The notes below the pieces were generated by a model. It made no database searches, had not been told where the DNA came from, and was given only the letters and a program-made list of their open reading frames with translations. From Amphiduros pacificus (lineage: Eukaryota > Annelida > Polychaeta > Phyllodocida > Hesionidae), in contig OX439002.1 in the NCBI GenBank assembly GCA_949316495.1, positions 16,858,001 through 16,922,000 of the forward strand: a stretch of 64,000 nt of DNA, in the 5' to 3' direction. Numbering within the stretch: the first letter of the stretch is position 1; each line of letters opens with the position of its first letter. Position numbers and translations under genes: made by a program. This document shows positions 14,801-29,700 of the stretch, in pieces.

Positions 14801-16524
14801 CCATAGCAAACTGCATGCAGCAGCAATAGGCAGTGTCTTTGGAATAGACTGGCGTTGGCAGTGTTATTGAGAAATATGATCAGCTTGTCAAGCTGGTGTG
14901 TGTGATCACATCGTCAGAATGAATATATGGGCAGCATGTACATGCAGGCAATCTAAGCCATTGATTTCTGTCTGATCTGCCTCCCCAAACACAATGCTTT
15001 GTTCAATTTCCCACCCAGACTGCATCCAACTAAAAAAACACAAAGTCTAAGTGTAAAAATATGCCAGAGCAAAAGACAATTTCTAATTGGAAGTCTCACT
15101 GTCCATACAATAAGTTTTGCTTTCTTAAAATGTTTATGCCAGTCATTTCTGCGTGTTATATCAGTTATAATACTGGAAGCAATATTATTGGTTGATTAAA
15201 GGATAGCAAGAGATATTTTTTCCATGAGAGTTATTGGCATGATAAGTGGAAATCTTATCAATGATTCAAATAGAAAAAGGTGTTCTTTTCACTAAGCTCA
15301 GTCAAAGAAATGGTTGAGTTAAATGCAGAGGCATGCTGCAGTTGACCCAGATCTTTGAAGCAATTAACAGAATGAACAATATATGTCCATAACAACCAAC
15401 ACAAATGCTGCAGTCTGATGTGCCTTAACATATTTAAATCTTGGCTTAGCTTTTGACCTTGCAGAGTGACCTTCAAAGTTAAAATTCTGTCCAGCCTGGT
15501 GGGGCTTTCTATATCCTCATTTGACCATTATAGTTATAAAAGAGAAAGCTAAATATCCCAAATACACATAAAAACACAGAAAGCAGTTGCAGTCATACAT
15601 GTCTTTGGGCACGTATAACATTGACTACAGGAGGTCTGACATATATTAAAGAATAATCACATGGGAGTGACCAAATGGAGTTACACAATATCACCGTGTG
15701 ATCTTGCAAGGTTATTCTTAATGTGACTAAATACATGTGACCAACCCATCAGCCATAAATACAGAATGTGGCATGAGAAGATTTATTTTGTGTCAAGGTT
15801 TGATCTTGGTGCAGCAGCTGGTGAGCAATGACCCCAGTGGTCATTGAGCGCACCATATCCAGGCACTGTATTATCTCTATGTGAAAGCTTGCTGTTGCAT
15901 GTAGCTATTGGGTTAGAGTTGTCAGCTAACACGAGACCTTGAACTCAGCATTCAGACCGACATCTCCATGCCTGTATGGTGAATCTATCAACATTGGCTG
16001 GGCCATTATTGACAAAGCTTGTAATACAGCGATATATTTTGCCAATGAACAATGACTGGGTGATAGGGTACAGTTTGGCCTCCCCTCTCATAACCTCTTC
16101 TCACCAAAGCCTAATTGAAAGCTTTATCATATCTCTCAATACTAAGAATGGAGATATGGTGGAAAGCTTTATATGTACTCACAGTCACACATTCAGGACA
16201 TTACTATTTTAAAAGAACGAACCAGCATCGGTCTGCATCAGCAGACTCTAAGTCTGAAGTGACTGCAAAAACATCACTCTCAGGTCTTGGCTATTCACAA
16301 GAACTACTTGGGAGCACTATATTTTACACCATATTTCTTATTTGACAAATGGTAGAAACTGGCAGCTAAAGTAGGCCATAAAGCAGAGACTCAGAGTAGT
16401 GTGATGCATGCTACACTGAGCATTCACTAACTCTGCAGAGAGACTGATGTGCTATTCAGCACCATCCCTCAGACATACAAGGCCTCAACCCCAGGTGGCA
16501 GTCCAAACTGTCCAGCATCAACAT
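2811..16524. other. AT-rich gene-poor stretch, nothing assigned
   Basis: No exon, RNA gene or full repeat could be recognised over about 13.7 kb. Short open frames occur on both strands (for example overlapping antisense frames at 3659-3853 and minus-strand 7432-7740), but none has a family motif and codon use looks random. A patch at 7560-7640 has several TGACCTTG/CAAGGTCA words like those of the 148-bp array and may be repeat debris. A GC-richer patch near 4740-4920 stands out from its surroundings. If the amphiphysin gene continues leftward, this is probably its intron. Confidence 0.5.
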
Positions 16525-16596
16525 GGCCAAATAGCTCACTTGGTAGAGTGTTTGCCCAGAGACCCAGGGATTCATGGTTCAAATCCCAGCCAGTTA
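16525..16596 (+). repeat. tRNA-derived fragment (SINE head or tRNA pseudogene)
   Basis: An A-box-like segment TAGCTCACTTGGTAGAGTG is followed about 35 bp later by a B-box-like GGTTCAAATCC, which is the internal RNA polymerase III promoter of tRNA genes. The acceptor ends do not pair (GGCCAAA at the 5' side has no matching 3' strand) and the anticodon arm is irregular, so this is not a working tRNA. The downstream sequence does not match the body of the SINE family found at 48-63 kb, so it is a different SINE family or a lone pseudogene. Confidence 0.55.
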
Positions 16597-19500
16597 CTAT
16601 CATACACTAATAGCAGACATTCTCAGGAAACAACACTCTATATATGTTACCTTTACCTTCATCTGTAGCCTCACATGAGATTATCTTCATGTTAGATTAA
16701 ACACTGGTAATAATAACAGAAAGAATTCTTTGCAATTCAGCACTTTTAGTGATGAAGAGATGGATCTGTCAGAAAAGAGAAATTCCCAGAGATCTATGTC
16801 AGCTGTTAATTAGGAGATTGGCAATTTCCACATGAGAATTAAGGCCATTTCCAGATAATGCCGTGCTTCCTTCTTCAAAAAGCAACTATTCAATCACATA
16901 TACTTTAGAATGTTTGGTGAGGACCATCAGTAGAAACATATAAATATAAACATATATCTGTAGAAACATATAAAAAAATAAATTTTGTTTTCTATTTCTG
17001 TTTTATGTATTGTCTGTAGATGGTACATATTTATACAATTGAAAGTTTTAATCACATTTATATCTTTTAAATTTGAGTTTTGCTTAATGTCCTGTTGCTA
17101 AAACATTTCAGTATTTCACACATAGCTTTTGTAGTAATTAGTAAAAGTAGAAGTTCATGGTCTCTACTTACCATGCCTGATAAAACAATAAATATCATCA
17201 TTTTATTTTCATAACATATTTGCCTATGTTTGCACCCAATATGTATGGCAGGAACAGCTGATAATAGCTTGTATTCCCATTGATGTCTATCAAATTTATC
17301 CTCCAGTCTCTAGGGCACTGTTTAATAGCCTTGACTGTCTGATCAACCGCATTTGGAAACAGTTCAGAAACCAAATTCCTATGTACTTGACAGCTCTGGA
17401 GAACCACCTTTCATCACAAACCCTTTGGACAGTTGTGCCAAATTGCCTGAGCAAGTTGTAGCAAATACTCCAGGCTATTTTCTCTACTATCACAGATTTT
17501 TTTTACTATGATTCAACATGAGTTCTATTGGCAAATTACTGGCACAAAGCTAGAGTGGTGAAGCCAGACCTAAACTTATTGATTGCTTAGATCTGGAATC
17601 TGTTTGGTCATTCAAATGCATGTGTCATTGCTGAGCAGGAAATACTTGTTTGCGATTGATTTTGAACTTATTAGGTGATGAAAAAACTTTTATTTTAACT
17701 GTTTACATTGGACATAATCATTTCCAGGAGGTTAAAGAATGGTCAGTAATTTCATGAAGACTTTCACAGCTATATTGATATAAAAACCTGATAAAAATGG
17801 TATGTGGTTTTTCTGGTATATTATTTGGTACTCCTACTTTTATAAAATAGACCTTACAGTAATTTTGCATATTAACAATACATTTTCCCAAACAGAATAT
17901 TATCTAAATATTATAAAAAAAATCTTCAATTTACCAATTTCCACAAGCTTGTTCTCCTCAAATTCTAACATTTTACACAAATATATAGCTATATCTTGAG
18001 CACAAGTGTGAAGATACAACTTTATAGTTTCATCATGCTAACGGCAATGTCATACAAATAGCACATGCAAGCAAGTGATTTTACTTTTATTCATTAAATA
18101 ATCATGCTTCTCTCTGTGAGTTGTTCTCTCTAAGTTAGCAGAAAACAACAGTGAAGTCATTACCATGTACTTCAATTATAAGTTTGTGGACCGAATAAGG
18201 AAGAAAGCACGTGGAATTAATGAATTAATGAATGACAGCAATGAAATCCTGTAGCACTGCCAGAAAAGCTACTTATTACTAGGCAAAGTATCACTAGTCT
18301 GTTATGATGGCGAGAAAATTGCATCAATCACTGGTCACCATGTGACCTCAAAAAATCATATAAGCTCTGAAATATCTAACACACCACTCTCCTGTGTATT
18401 TCTCGGTCTAATCAAAATTACATTCTGTCTAATAACCTATTGCCTTTTGGAACAATTTCATTACAGCAGGGCTCGTAACTTTCCTTTTCAGCATAAAATG
18501 AAACATAAAGGTTGTGTGTGATGAGAGGTACTGTTTTTTTGGTCAAAGTGTTTCCCAGGGCTTAACATGAGAAAAATGGCACAGGAACTTCTGGTCTGAT
18601 TAGATCAAAGGGTAATTAGAAGGTTTTCTATAAAACACATTGATTAAAGGAAGCACATCAGATTATTAAGCCAACTTGTTACTACTGAGAATGCACAAGT
18701 CGTGGTCTGATCTATCTTAGTGACAGACCTTGATGGACATTGAGGAAATTAAGGTTGTAGCAGAGACCGGAGTTCTCTTCCTCCCTTATGCTGTGGAAAC
18801 ATTTGTGTATTGATTTCTTCTCTCACTTGCATTTGCTCCACTGTTCTACTGATCCTGAGCAGGGTACTAGTTTTGTCCTTGCCACACAATTCATCCCGAA
18901 GCTGGACCAAAAACTCTGGTAAGAAAGTTCTCCCAATCCATTTGCCTGCTGTGTGTTCCATTTATATAATGATTGCAGTCCATGTGGAACAATTTAGTTT
19001 AAGAGATAAATGAGAGTTGTGATTCAGACATTGGAAATCAGCCGGCAGAGATTTGGAAGTTAACACCCGATAAATCTCTGTTTGAGAACGCTATATCCAC
19101 CAATGCATTATAAACTCATCTAAAGTAGGTTACCAGAATAATGCATTGAAATAGAAAATTACCTCTTGTTATTCCACCGTCTCATTTTTCCGTGATTTAA
19201 TGGTTTCCTGGTTGTTCTTGCCTTGACTTTTGGATCACTTCCTGTTCCCATTCTATACTTGCTTATCCAGTTTTAGACATTTCCCATGTGTCTTAATACC
19301 AAATCTCTTTTCTTTTCCTCCATTCTATGGGTTAACCCTATTCCCTTCAGGTATCCTTTTGTTCCCAAGGCATTCCCTCCAATCATTCTTCCTCAAGCAA
19401 CCTTTAGCATTTGCCCAGTGACAATCATAGAGAATGAACCAGACTCATCCTGACATCAATACGAAATTACTCTCCTCCCAAGAAGCAGAAGGCAAACAAA

Positions 19501-22500
19501 CCAGTCAGGCCTGTGTGAAGTATGACTTTAGGTCTTTCAGGGCTAAAGTTTATGATGAGGGAGAGAGGAGTATGTGCTGTTTTCTGATTAATAATAAAGG
19601 CATACTTTACATTGCTGAATCTCGCAACGTTATATTTTTTACTGAATGCTTATTTTGACGTATAAATAAAGCTGCAGAAAAGACTTAAAAGAAATGAAGG
19701 ATTTTTAGATTAAACATAGACTAGTTTAATGTAGGCAACCAGGTTGTTATCCATCTTTCTGACACATAATCGAGAATTACAGTCTCAGAGATGCTCTATC
19801 AAAATGTGAAATTCAGTCAACATATCGGCATTCTCTGCATTATTGTTCAATTTCTGTAAACATAACTGAAACCAGATGAAATGAGTTCCAGATGCAAAAT
19901 TTGCATTCTAATCTCGATTCATGCCACTACTGGCAAATTCTGGCTTCCTATTTACAGTGAAATGAGATCCAAATGGGCTCAAGTCTGCTCTGTAAATGAA
20001 TTTCTTGTTAGAAAACCAAGGCAGGCACTGCAGGCTGTGGTGGCATGAATGGTGGGAGCATTAAGATGCAAATCTCACTGGGATAGCACCAGCTATGTAG
20101 CAAACATATATCAGTAAACAAGCCTTAGTGTTGGATCCAAATATGTACTTTTTACCTTTGGAATCCATCAGGATAAACTAAAAATCTGAAACCAAAATCA
20201 GTGAATATCTTGAAAATTTGTTATTTTTTCCCCGATTATCACTATTCACAGGAGAAGTGAATCAATCCTACTGATGTGAGGAAGTAATTCCTTAACCCTG
20301 GGGACACATTGTGAAGTAACTCTACATTATATCATTATGTATCCTTTAATTGGAATATGGAAGAGTTTATCTCTATATTTATCATTTAATATTTGCCATT
20401 CTCCATGGGTATTTCTGGCTCCCGGTGAGAAAAAAACATTCAGGATATTTGGAGCTGTTTTGTTGTAGAGATATTGCCCACTTTTGCATCATTAGCCCCC
20501 TAGATTTTCTCACGACACCTTGAGCAGTCTGGCTTCTCTCACACATTCATATTGCGACCCATCCAAATGAAGCCCTCTCAGCACGATCACACAAGGCTGA
20601 TCAATATGGTAAAGATTGGTGCAGAGAGACCTGGCCTGTAGGCCTCTGAGGACTACCAGCTCAAAGTGGGCCGGGTTACTCCACAGCCACACCTGGCAGG
20701 AAGGCTTGGCATGGGCAAGACTGGGGAATAAAAGCATCCAAGGATATGCACACATTGATTTCTTTATCCTCCTCACATGAAAGACGGGTGCATTCACTAT
20801 GTCTGTTTGTAAATTTCACATCTGAGCAAGCATTCTCAGTGGGGGCTCAGTGCTGACTTGCTGATACAGATCTGACAGCCATACCATGCACATGTTCAAT
20901 AACAGTATTAAGTGACACAAAATGACATGACAAGGTTCAATATATAGTGAGTTTTATAGGCCGCCTGAGCCTTTGCAAGAGACCCTCTCAACGCAAGCCT
21001 TCTTACCCTATTACTGCAAAGATGAATGTTTTATTTGAAAGGGTTGGGTTAGAAAGGAGATGAACCCATCTTTTTCAAATTGGTTTGATTGACTATACTA
21101 ACAAAGTACACATAATATGGTAAGAGTTTGCTTCTAGGCCAAATTACTCCTGTTAAAGAACAGAGAGAGCCATATAAACATGTCTGCTTATAACATATGT
21201 ACCTGTCTATGTGCAGAACACATACTCTGCACTGCAGAGCATGGATGGAATGGTACACAGACACAAAGGCCTCCAACATACTGTTTTCATTTCATTTGGG
21301 AATATGTGGGTAGGGATATAGATATGATATTAGTCTTAATGTATTGATTGCTAAGCCATAGCAATTATACACAGTCATGTACACAGCCACAAAAACAACA
21401 GAAAACCAACATCACAGGCTACCCTTGCATTTCCATGGCTCATGCTGTTCACCTTAATCTCATCAATTTTATCACAAATTAAGCATGCTGTCAAATGTTC
21501 AAGACAGAACTAATGAATACAGGTTTGTCTCAATGAAGGAAGGGCAGTCGGGTGGGTTCAGTGGAAGGGAGTTGGGGAGATAATACACAAACACACAAGA
21601 CACCTGATCCAAGGCTCTGGACCGTTGTCAATATTGAGTTGCCATGGTGGACTAGTAACCATATTCTTGATTTCTCACCCTTGGTAAAATGCCATTTGGG
21701 TGATTCCAAGCATCACAAAATGCCTTTTTCCATATTACTTTCCAAGCTTGATAAAAAATGTTCTTGGAATTCTGTCCATATCATCGTTAAATGGCTACAC
21801 TTGTTATTTTGGATATTTTCCTTGGGATTGTTGTTCTAATTCCTGGGCACTTTATATTTTTTTAAAGAGAATTCTGTCAGATAATACTATTCTATATGGC
21901 AATATGCAGAGCATATGGGTAGCATAAGATTATGTATATCCAACAATGTTGACATTAAAGCCATAGCCTTAGGACCATCATTCCTGCATTTATTAATGAT
22001 TAAACAGCTTCTTATGCAGAATCAAGACATCAAACTGTTTGTATTCATTGAGTGCCAAAGAAGAACAATCTCATACACAAATATATTAAACATAAGATAT
22101 TCTCCATACCAGTTGTCTGATCATAGCCCAAATACATCAAGATCTGTGTCATCCATTACTATCCATGGATTTTACAGCACTGCTAGGCATTTTCTCTGAT
22201 ACCAGACTGATGGTGCTCATTTGCCTTCAATCTTAGCACTCATTATTATGAATACAAAATAGAATCTTCATTGTCTCTTTCTGTCTGACTAATTTACCAA
22301 ATAAGAATCATATGTCAAGTTGCATGAAGCCATTTAAATATAATATATTCATGCTAAACTTATGGCAATAATTGAAGGAGATAAGTAAACCTGAGGCAAA
22401 TGAGAGTAAAATGAACTACATTATCTGACATTAGTCTTTATTTCTCACCAGGTGGTTTGGTTCAGGATGCACACTGCATAATCGAAATCTATAGAATGAT

Positions 22501-24200
22501 ATAAATAGAATAATATAGACAGTATAATTAGATCCAAAAATGGACAACACTTTATTCCCGTCTGTGGCTGTGTGCAGTGAACGACCCTTTTCAGTCGTAC
22601 CCTCTGACCTTCCCACAATACACTTCAAATATGCAGGACCACCCTGCAGCTATCCCTTTACATGGCACCACCCGCCTTGCTGATAATACTTGTGCCTGTC
22701 ATATAAAACTCATCATATTTTACTCCAAATAGTTTGATTATATATGATAAGGATTTGGTTCACTAAACACTCTTACACTATTTGGCGTAAGAACCCAAAT
22801 ACAATTCATCCAACTGTTAGCTGCACAGGTTGTTTCTCTTCATTGCTCATACGTATGCACACACATGAAGTGGTCATCTCTATGTCCATTACACTGCTAA
22901 CCTATACATAAATTTGTGGCTGGCTATGAATATACCATCCATTAATGGTTACCATGTAAAGCTGGTATGGAAACATTTTTGAAACATTTCAAACTGATAT
23001 TTTTTTTTCGTTTTACAAATTTACAGCATTTGTAAATGTCTTGCTTTTTTATGATATACATTTCTCCATTACTTCAAAGTTGAAAAAACAAATAATAAAT
23101 GCAGAGAAATCTTCAACAACTGCACATTGAGATTATATTTAAAAGATGCAAATAACCGAACTGAGCTGATCTTTACAAGATTTGTATAACCTAAAATAAG
23201 TGTCCTTCAGCTAAAATTAGCTCACACAATTACACTAATTGTATCAGTGTTATAAAACAGGGAATATGAGGTGACCAGTGTCCAGTGTAATATTGCAATA
23301 GGCTGGGTTATGATCGTGCCACATCACCAAGAGAGCAGTGTATTCACTTGGTGCACCAGGCACGGGGCTTACTGCTCCGGGCCATGACGGCTCCATGCCA
23401 CTCAATGCAGGAATGTCAGCCTACAGTTTCTGTGTCAAGGTGTTAATATTACATCCACGCCTTCCCATGTGTATAGTGCACTACTGTGCAGCATAATATG
23501 CTGACCTACCCTAATTGGCATATAACCATGTATTATAACAACCCCTTGGCTAAGAAGTGAGCCAGGTTTCTTTATAAGTTATGTATGCCGATATGATTCA
23601 CCATACGGAAGTGCTCAATAGAAAACAAGGAGACATGTAATAGTAGTCCATAACTCAAATTATCAACATTTGTTTACCTTAAAATATGTATAATACATAA
23701 TCATTTTTTTGGTAAACATGTACATTTATCTGGGAGCATCAATTGTATTTGGTTGAACAGGGAGCAAGTGTGATAATTTGGGATCACTGGTGTGCCCAAG
23801 GGCTATGTATGCATTAGCTGTGCCCGAAGCCTCATCTTATTAAAATGGTCTAGCCTGCCTGATAGCATGTGAGGACAATGAAGGTTGGCCTCCAATCTTG
23901 ATCCACTCCATGCCTTTTATACATATACTGCCATTTTCTATTCTTGTGTTAGCTAAAACATTACTGCATTGTTCCTAACTATCAAAAAGATCATTTCTGT
24001 AAAGAGGAAAATTGGACTAAAAATTTTCCAGGCAGGTGAATTGTGTGAATACTCATTAATCTGATACTCATCCCATCATATATTTATTAAGTATGAAAAT
24101 CTGAAAATAGTTTCCATGGGATATGCATTAGGGAAAAATACCTTTTGTATTTTCATATTCCATGTGAAATAAAATAACAATAAATTACTTAATCACTTAC
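16597..24200. other. AT-rich stretch, no exon recognised
   Basis: No coding exon was identified. The fourth amphiphysin exon, expected to follow 24201 on the minus strand and to encode the rest of BAR helix 1, was looked for and not found. A minus-strand open frame at 18749-18961 (70 residues, rich in E, Q, R and K) looks somewhat protein-like but has no recognised family and no clear splice context. GC-richer patches at about 20500-20800 and 23280-23480 contrast with the AT-rich surroundings and could be regulatory. Confidence 0.4.
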
Positions 24201-26648
24201 TTCGTACACATGTTATGTAATTTTTGAGTTCCTTTTCCAATTTAGCTCCAGCATTCTGAAAAGGTAAAAAAGAAATATGATCCCAATCACTTGGTAATTT
24301 TGTTTCTCTGTATGGAAAATTTTATAATTGGCGTTCCATCTTCTATCCTAAATCTTTATCTAAGCTTTGTGGTATCTAATATTCCTATTAATTACATGCA
24401 CAATTACAGTAATTGCCTATTTAAAATGAAAAGCTCTTAAGAATATTTTTAAAATGTGTTGAGATTGTTATTACCACTGATTATGGATCTATTGCATTTT
24501 AAAACAAATATATAATTCATTACACAGCTTTGATTATGCAAAGTGTAAAATGTTGAAATGTTGACTTAAAAACATTTAAAAGTTTCTTCTGCAGGGAATT
24601 TTCTAAGAAAGACAACATCCTCCTTGGAGTGTACATTTACACTTTATAAATAGAAAGAGTGAGATTGGACCTGACTGGTATAAATTGGATAAATGGACAT
24701 TTGTCACATACTGAAGTCTGAGGGGAAATTGGTTAGCAAGAGCGTAGGTACCTGTCATTACAGCCATTCTTGAGGTCAACACAAGGAAATAATTTTATGA
24801 ATGTGACATCCACCTATTTCACATACTTTGATCTGAACTAAACCTTGCAATTTTCATGGTTTTAAATTGTTGCTTTCTTTACTAATATAAGCATCAGGAA
24901 CATACATCAAAGTCACTGTACTCTCGAATTCAATGCATAGGTGGGCTGTTTGAACAACATTTGGATATGATAATTTTTTGACATTCTGTTACTCTTCTCA
25001 TTGATTACTTTCCTTCCCTCAGAACTTCACTGGTATTCAGCTGCTTGTCCAAGGTCGCATTTAAACTAAATTGTTTAATAACATGGGTTAACATGGTTAA
25101 AATGCACTTACCTGTTGCTTCTGTATGTTATTAACATGATCATCGAACAGGTCATCTGTTGTTCGATCAGCCTTCCCCAAGTTTTGCAGGACCTGAACAA
25201 AAAAATACCATTGTGTTATCACCAAGTCAGTTCAAAAGACTAGACATGACCACATTGTGCTATGCTAAATTTATGGGTGACCAGAGAGATGAGAGTTTTT
25301 GAGCATTACCAAAAAAAATATTTGGTTGCAAGAATAAACATAGTGTCAGAGTACTGCCACATCCCCAAGTCCCCAAGTCTCGCATTAAATGTCTTGTCAG
25401 TTTTGAATATTCATTGTAGAAGCATTCTAGAAATCAATGTAAAAACATAAATCTTCTGTTATCAAAATACAGAGTTTGTTGATTTACTAAAATATCCTGA
25501 CACAAAAATAACTGGTGTACAGTAATAAGTTAAGTACTCAATGAAATATTATAAGCCTACAGTGAGAGATCAAACACATATATTAAAGCTTTTAGGAAAT
25601 CAGAGAGGTCACTAACAGTTTTATAGAGATTTGGGATAGGTTTAAATTATATATGTCATCATTTCTCCAAGAAAGTAACCAAAATACACCTGCCCTGCTT
25701 GTACTGATGTGACCACTGTTGTGGTCCATAAGGCTATCAGGTACTAAGAGACAATCACCAATGCACAAACAGGCCTCTGCAAGCCAAATAACTTAAGTGT
25801 TCTAATCTGAAGCTGCCCCATTGATAATAAAACTTTACTTAGTAGGTGTTTGATCACTGGTCAGCTAAGCAAAGTTTGTTGACAAAATGTTCACTGGATG
25901 ATTTGGATTTTAGCAAAAAAAAAACTCATATACTTTCAAATGGCACAGGAATTTATGTTGAGGTAATAAGATGGATATAAACGTTTGATCACAACATTTA
26001 GGGTATAAACATTTACATTATGTAAGGAAAAAGTGCTTGAAAATCTGATTTCATGAAAGCTTTAAGGCTTATATATAAATGTTAAAATCCATGTCAATAA
26101 CTTGATTGTCATTATATATTTTAATACCATGTTCACATCATTTGTAATTGTAATCAAGAGATGCTGTCATTGAAGTACATATTTGTCTAACAAAGCTATG
26201 TCTATGTTTATGTCTATGTTCACAATGCGACTCTCAATATCCTTAACTTGTCACCAGTCAGCTTATTTCTTTATTAGCAGTTAACAGTGCTTCATTTAAA
26301 CTTCTCTTGTTGTGGAAAATGAGGTGAGTATGCAAACTTTCCACAAACTTCATTTTTCACAAGAAATAATGTTTGTAAATTAGAACTTTCAATTAGTTTA
26401 ATTGATAAATCTGAACATAAATATCTGCTTAATTATACTGACATTATATTTGGCCGGAGGACAAGGTTTCAATCAAGTAGTGTTTGTCATGACAATCGCA
26501 CAAACAGGCCTGACACTAAAATGAACAAATTGGCTGATTGACAAAATAACTCAATGTTCAACACAGGGTGGGGATGAAGTGTGAGCTTGGGTCAACAATT
26601 ATGACCTTTTATGATTGATTACATAAATATGTCATAAACATGCCAACG

Positions 26649-26747
<99 letters not shown>

Positions 26748-29700
26748 GATTGTCTGACTGATTGTCACTGATATCAGTGACTGATTGTCATTATACTAAT
26801 ATGGTTCACAGAAGAGAAATAGCGGGATAAATCTGTTTACATGTTACAGGTGACATTGACTGAAAAACACCACAAACAAGTATTCAAAATATAAAGTCTA
26901 AAATAAAGACAGGAATATTTTGTATTGAATAATAAACATTAGAATAGTTTTCAGGAACACAAAAGGGTACAACTTACATAATAATTATGATATCTAATTA
27001 AATAATCTGATTTGTAATCTACCAGGATGATTATACCATAAAGCATATTGATGACATGCACTGCATAATATCCTTGTGCACTCATCCACATATATACACA
27101 CACATATATATATATGCTGAGATGAGTTCACAAATATTTACATTGCTGCCATACTTTGTCATGTTTCAACTTGTATGTTTCACATTTTTGCAGCAGATTG
27201 ATTTCAGCAAGCTGTGACAGAGAGGTGCTACTTTGATATCACTCCCGGCATCACTAGCCTCAGATTGCAACAATGCATCACTGCACTTCTCCATAATAAA
27301 ATGGCTCCAAGCCAACCTTTTAATGATTATACTCTTCATTCAGTTTTCAAGATACAATTGAAAAGATCAATTCTCACAGGTGTTTCACAAGTATCAGTGC
27401 CTTTCCTATCAATCTATTTTAAACCACATTTTGGCAAGAGATATACCGGTAATCCATTGAACAATAATAATGAGGTTAAAATCATTGTCTCTCACTAAAT
27501 ATCTTTTAGTATTAACAAGTCAGTCCAAAGCCCAATATATACATGTACATTGTGTAATTATGTATATAAATTCTTGGCAAGAAATTTCCGAGAGCAGCAT
27601 GGCTTGATGGACGGTGAATAGTTAACAAAGAGCTGATTAGTAGACACTGGTCAATTACATACTTGTATAGGCTCATCACATCCTGCCCATACCACCCCTG
27701 GCTCCTTTCCCATCTCATCATGATAAATGGACAAATGTGGCACATACTATCCCCCTTACCAATTTGCCAAACACGGTTCCAGAAAAACTGTGATCCCCAT
27801 GGTTGAAATACAACTGTGAAGTTTCTTTCATGGATCAATGGGGTTATTTGCTGCTACCTCAGTAATGTTGTGTGTGCTTGGGTTTGTGTGACCATTGCAT
27901 CAGTGGCCTGCTCTGTAACATAGCATCAGCCTGCTGGTTACTACAGGCAATGCCTGCCTCACCCTCATCCCTCCGTCCCTCTGGGAGATATTATGGTGCA
28001 ATATTCACCACAGAACAGTGGGTGGACATGAACTGTAGCCTCTGAATGTGTATACCTCATGTTCCATCATTGGAGAATTTGTTGATATTCACAATAGGTT
28101 TTAGGATGCTCAATACTATGGCAAGATAATTTTTTTATGTACTGCTTTGTTTTTTCAGAAATACTTCTTTCTTAAAGGCCGAGGTAAACAGCACATATTT
28201 ACTGGGTCTGGCCTGGAAAAAGTTCTGACATTTAATGAGAAAGACAGCAGTTTGTGTGCTCACAACACATTTCTGATAATTATGCATAAACATATTGTGA
28301 AATCTTTGAAATGTCTTCAAAATATCATGAATATTGTTCATCTGGACTATGCTTAAGATGTTCATAACAGCACTTGTGCCAAAAATGCCAAAATGCATCA
28401 CATTATGGTTTCCTTTCTTTAAAAAATGTCATTCTCATATATAACATTTCATGACCATCTTTTAATTATTCTGTACAATTATGGCACAATTATTTAATAG
28501 ATCTCATGATAGTGTTCTTGATATTCAACATTATTTTCTTGTATTCAGTAAATCCAATAATTCTTAATGATTGAAACATTGGTCAAAGCCTCATATTCTT
28601 CTGATATCTGATAATATTTGATCAGGATGATTTGATCAGTATTAAAAAAATATAATTAGTATCATTTAAAAATAAATAATGTTTTCTCTAAAGTTATTTC
28701 ATTTAGCCTTAATATAGTCATACTGATCACCATTGAACCTTGCAAATGAATGAAAGAAAAAATTGCTGAAAATCATAATTTTTCTGGTTAATCAAGTATG
28801 TGGCAGTCAAACTCTAAAAAGTGATAAACATGACACATTATCAAAGCATTTACATGTATATATCAAATGTTTTGAATTAGAGAAACAGGTCAAGTGTGAT
28901 GCAATGTGGTACAGGATCTCTGGGAAAGATAGCTAGAGTCTCAAGCAGAATTGGCATGTACTCAGCAATAAAACAAAAATATACCACAACTCTATTATCA
29001 ACCAAGCTCCACAGGAGCCTCTGCCAGAGAAAGTTACCTCCACAGAAGTCAGTTTACAACGCAATAAGACTCATAGATGAAGTGGTAGAATACTGTATCC
29101 AACAGGACCAATACCTCACTAGTCACTACATTTCGGTATCCCATCTCATTATATTGTATTCTTCCATCTATTCTCAGCTTTATTTTTATAGAAATATTTC
29201 AAATTAGATTGACAATAGCATGATATTCTGACATAAGAAGCCTTCAAATGCTGATACTCAGATAAGAAAAAAGTTTTTGACAAATTAAACTATCTTATAT
29301 TCAGAGTTCATCCTGTTCAAGTTTGTATTAGGTGTAGTTTAGCAGGACCACCAGGATACCTGAGAAGTTAAGAGCAAAATAGCAGGAGACAAACATAAGA
29401 CAAATGTGCACATCATTAAAAGATATAAACAGCAAAAGAGAAAAAACTCTGGGATTTGGCAGATCTTATGCTTAGAGTTTCACACATACAAATAAATCAC
29501 TAGACACTGAGACTCATCTCCCAAACATGCAAGGCAATATAAATTGAATATCTTTTCTGAAAACCAACAATGTTATCTTTCCGGTCAACCCCATTTCTGC
29601 ATCTATGTGGTTGGAAATAAATTCATTGAATCCACATATTTTAGGTCATTTAAATCAATGGCAAGGTCAGTTTTCACTATGAAAAATGTCAACCCCTCAT

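Noticed and set aside
16447-16668. Frame containing IAHLVECLPRDPGIHGSNPS
   Set aside because: This peptide is the familiar translation of a tRNA-derived sequence, not a protein gene.
27512-27838. 108-codon minus-strand frame in amphiphysin intron 1
   Set aside because: No domain, no splice context and irregular composition; probably chance.
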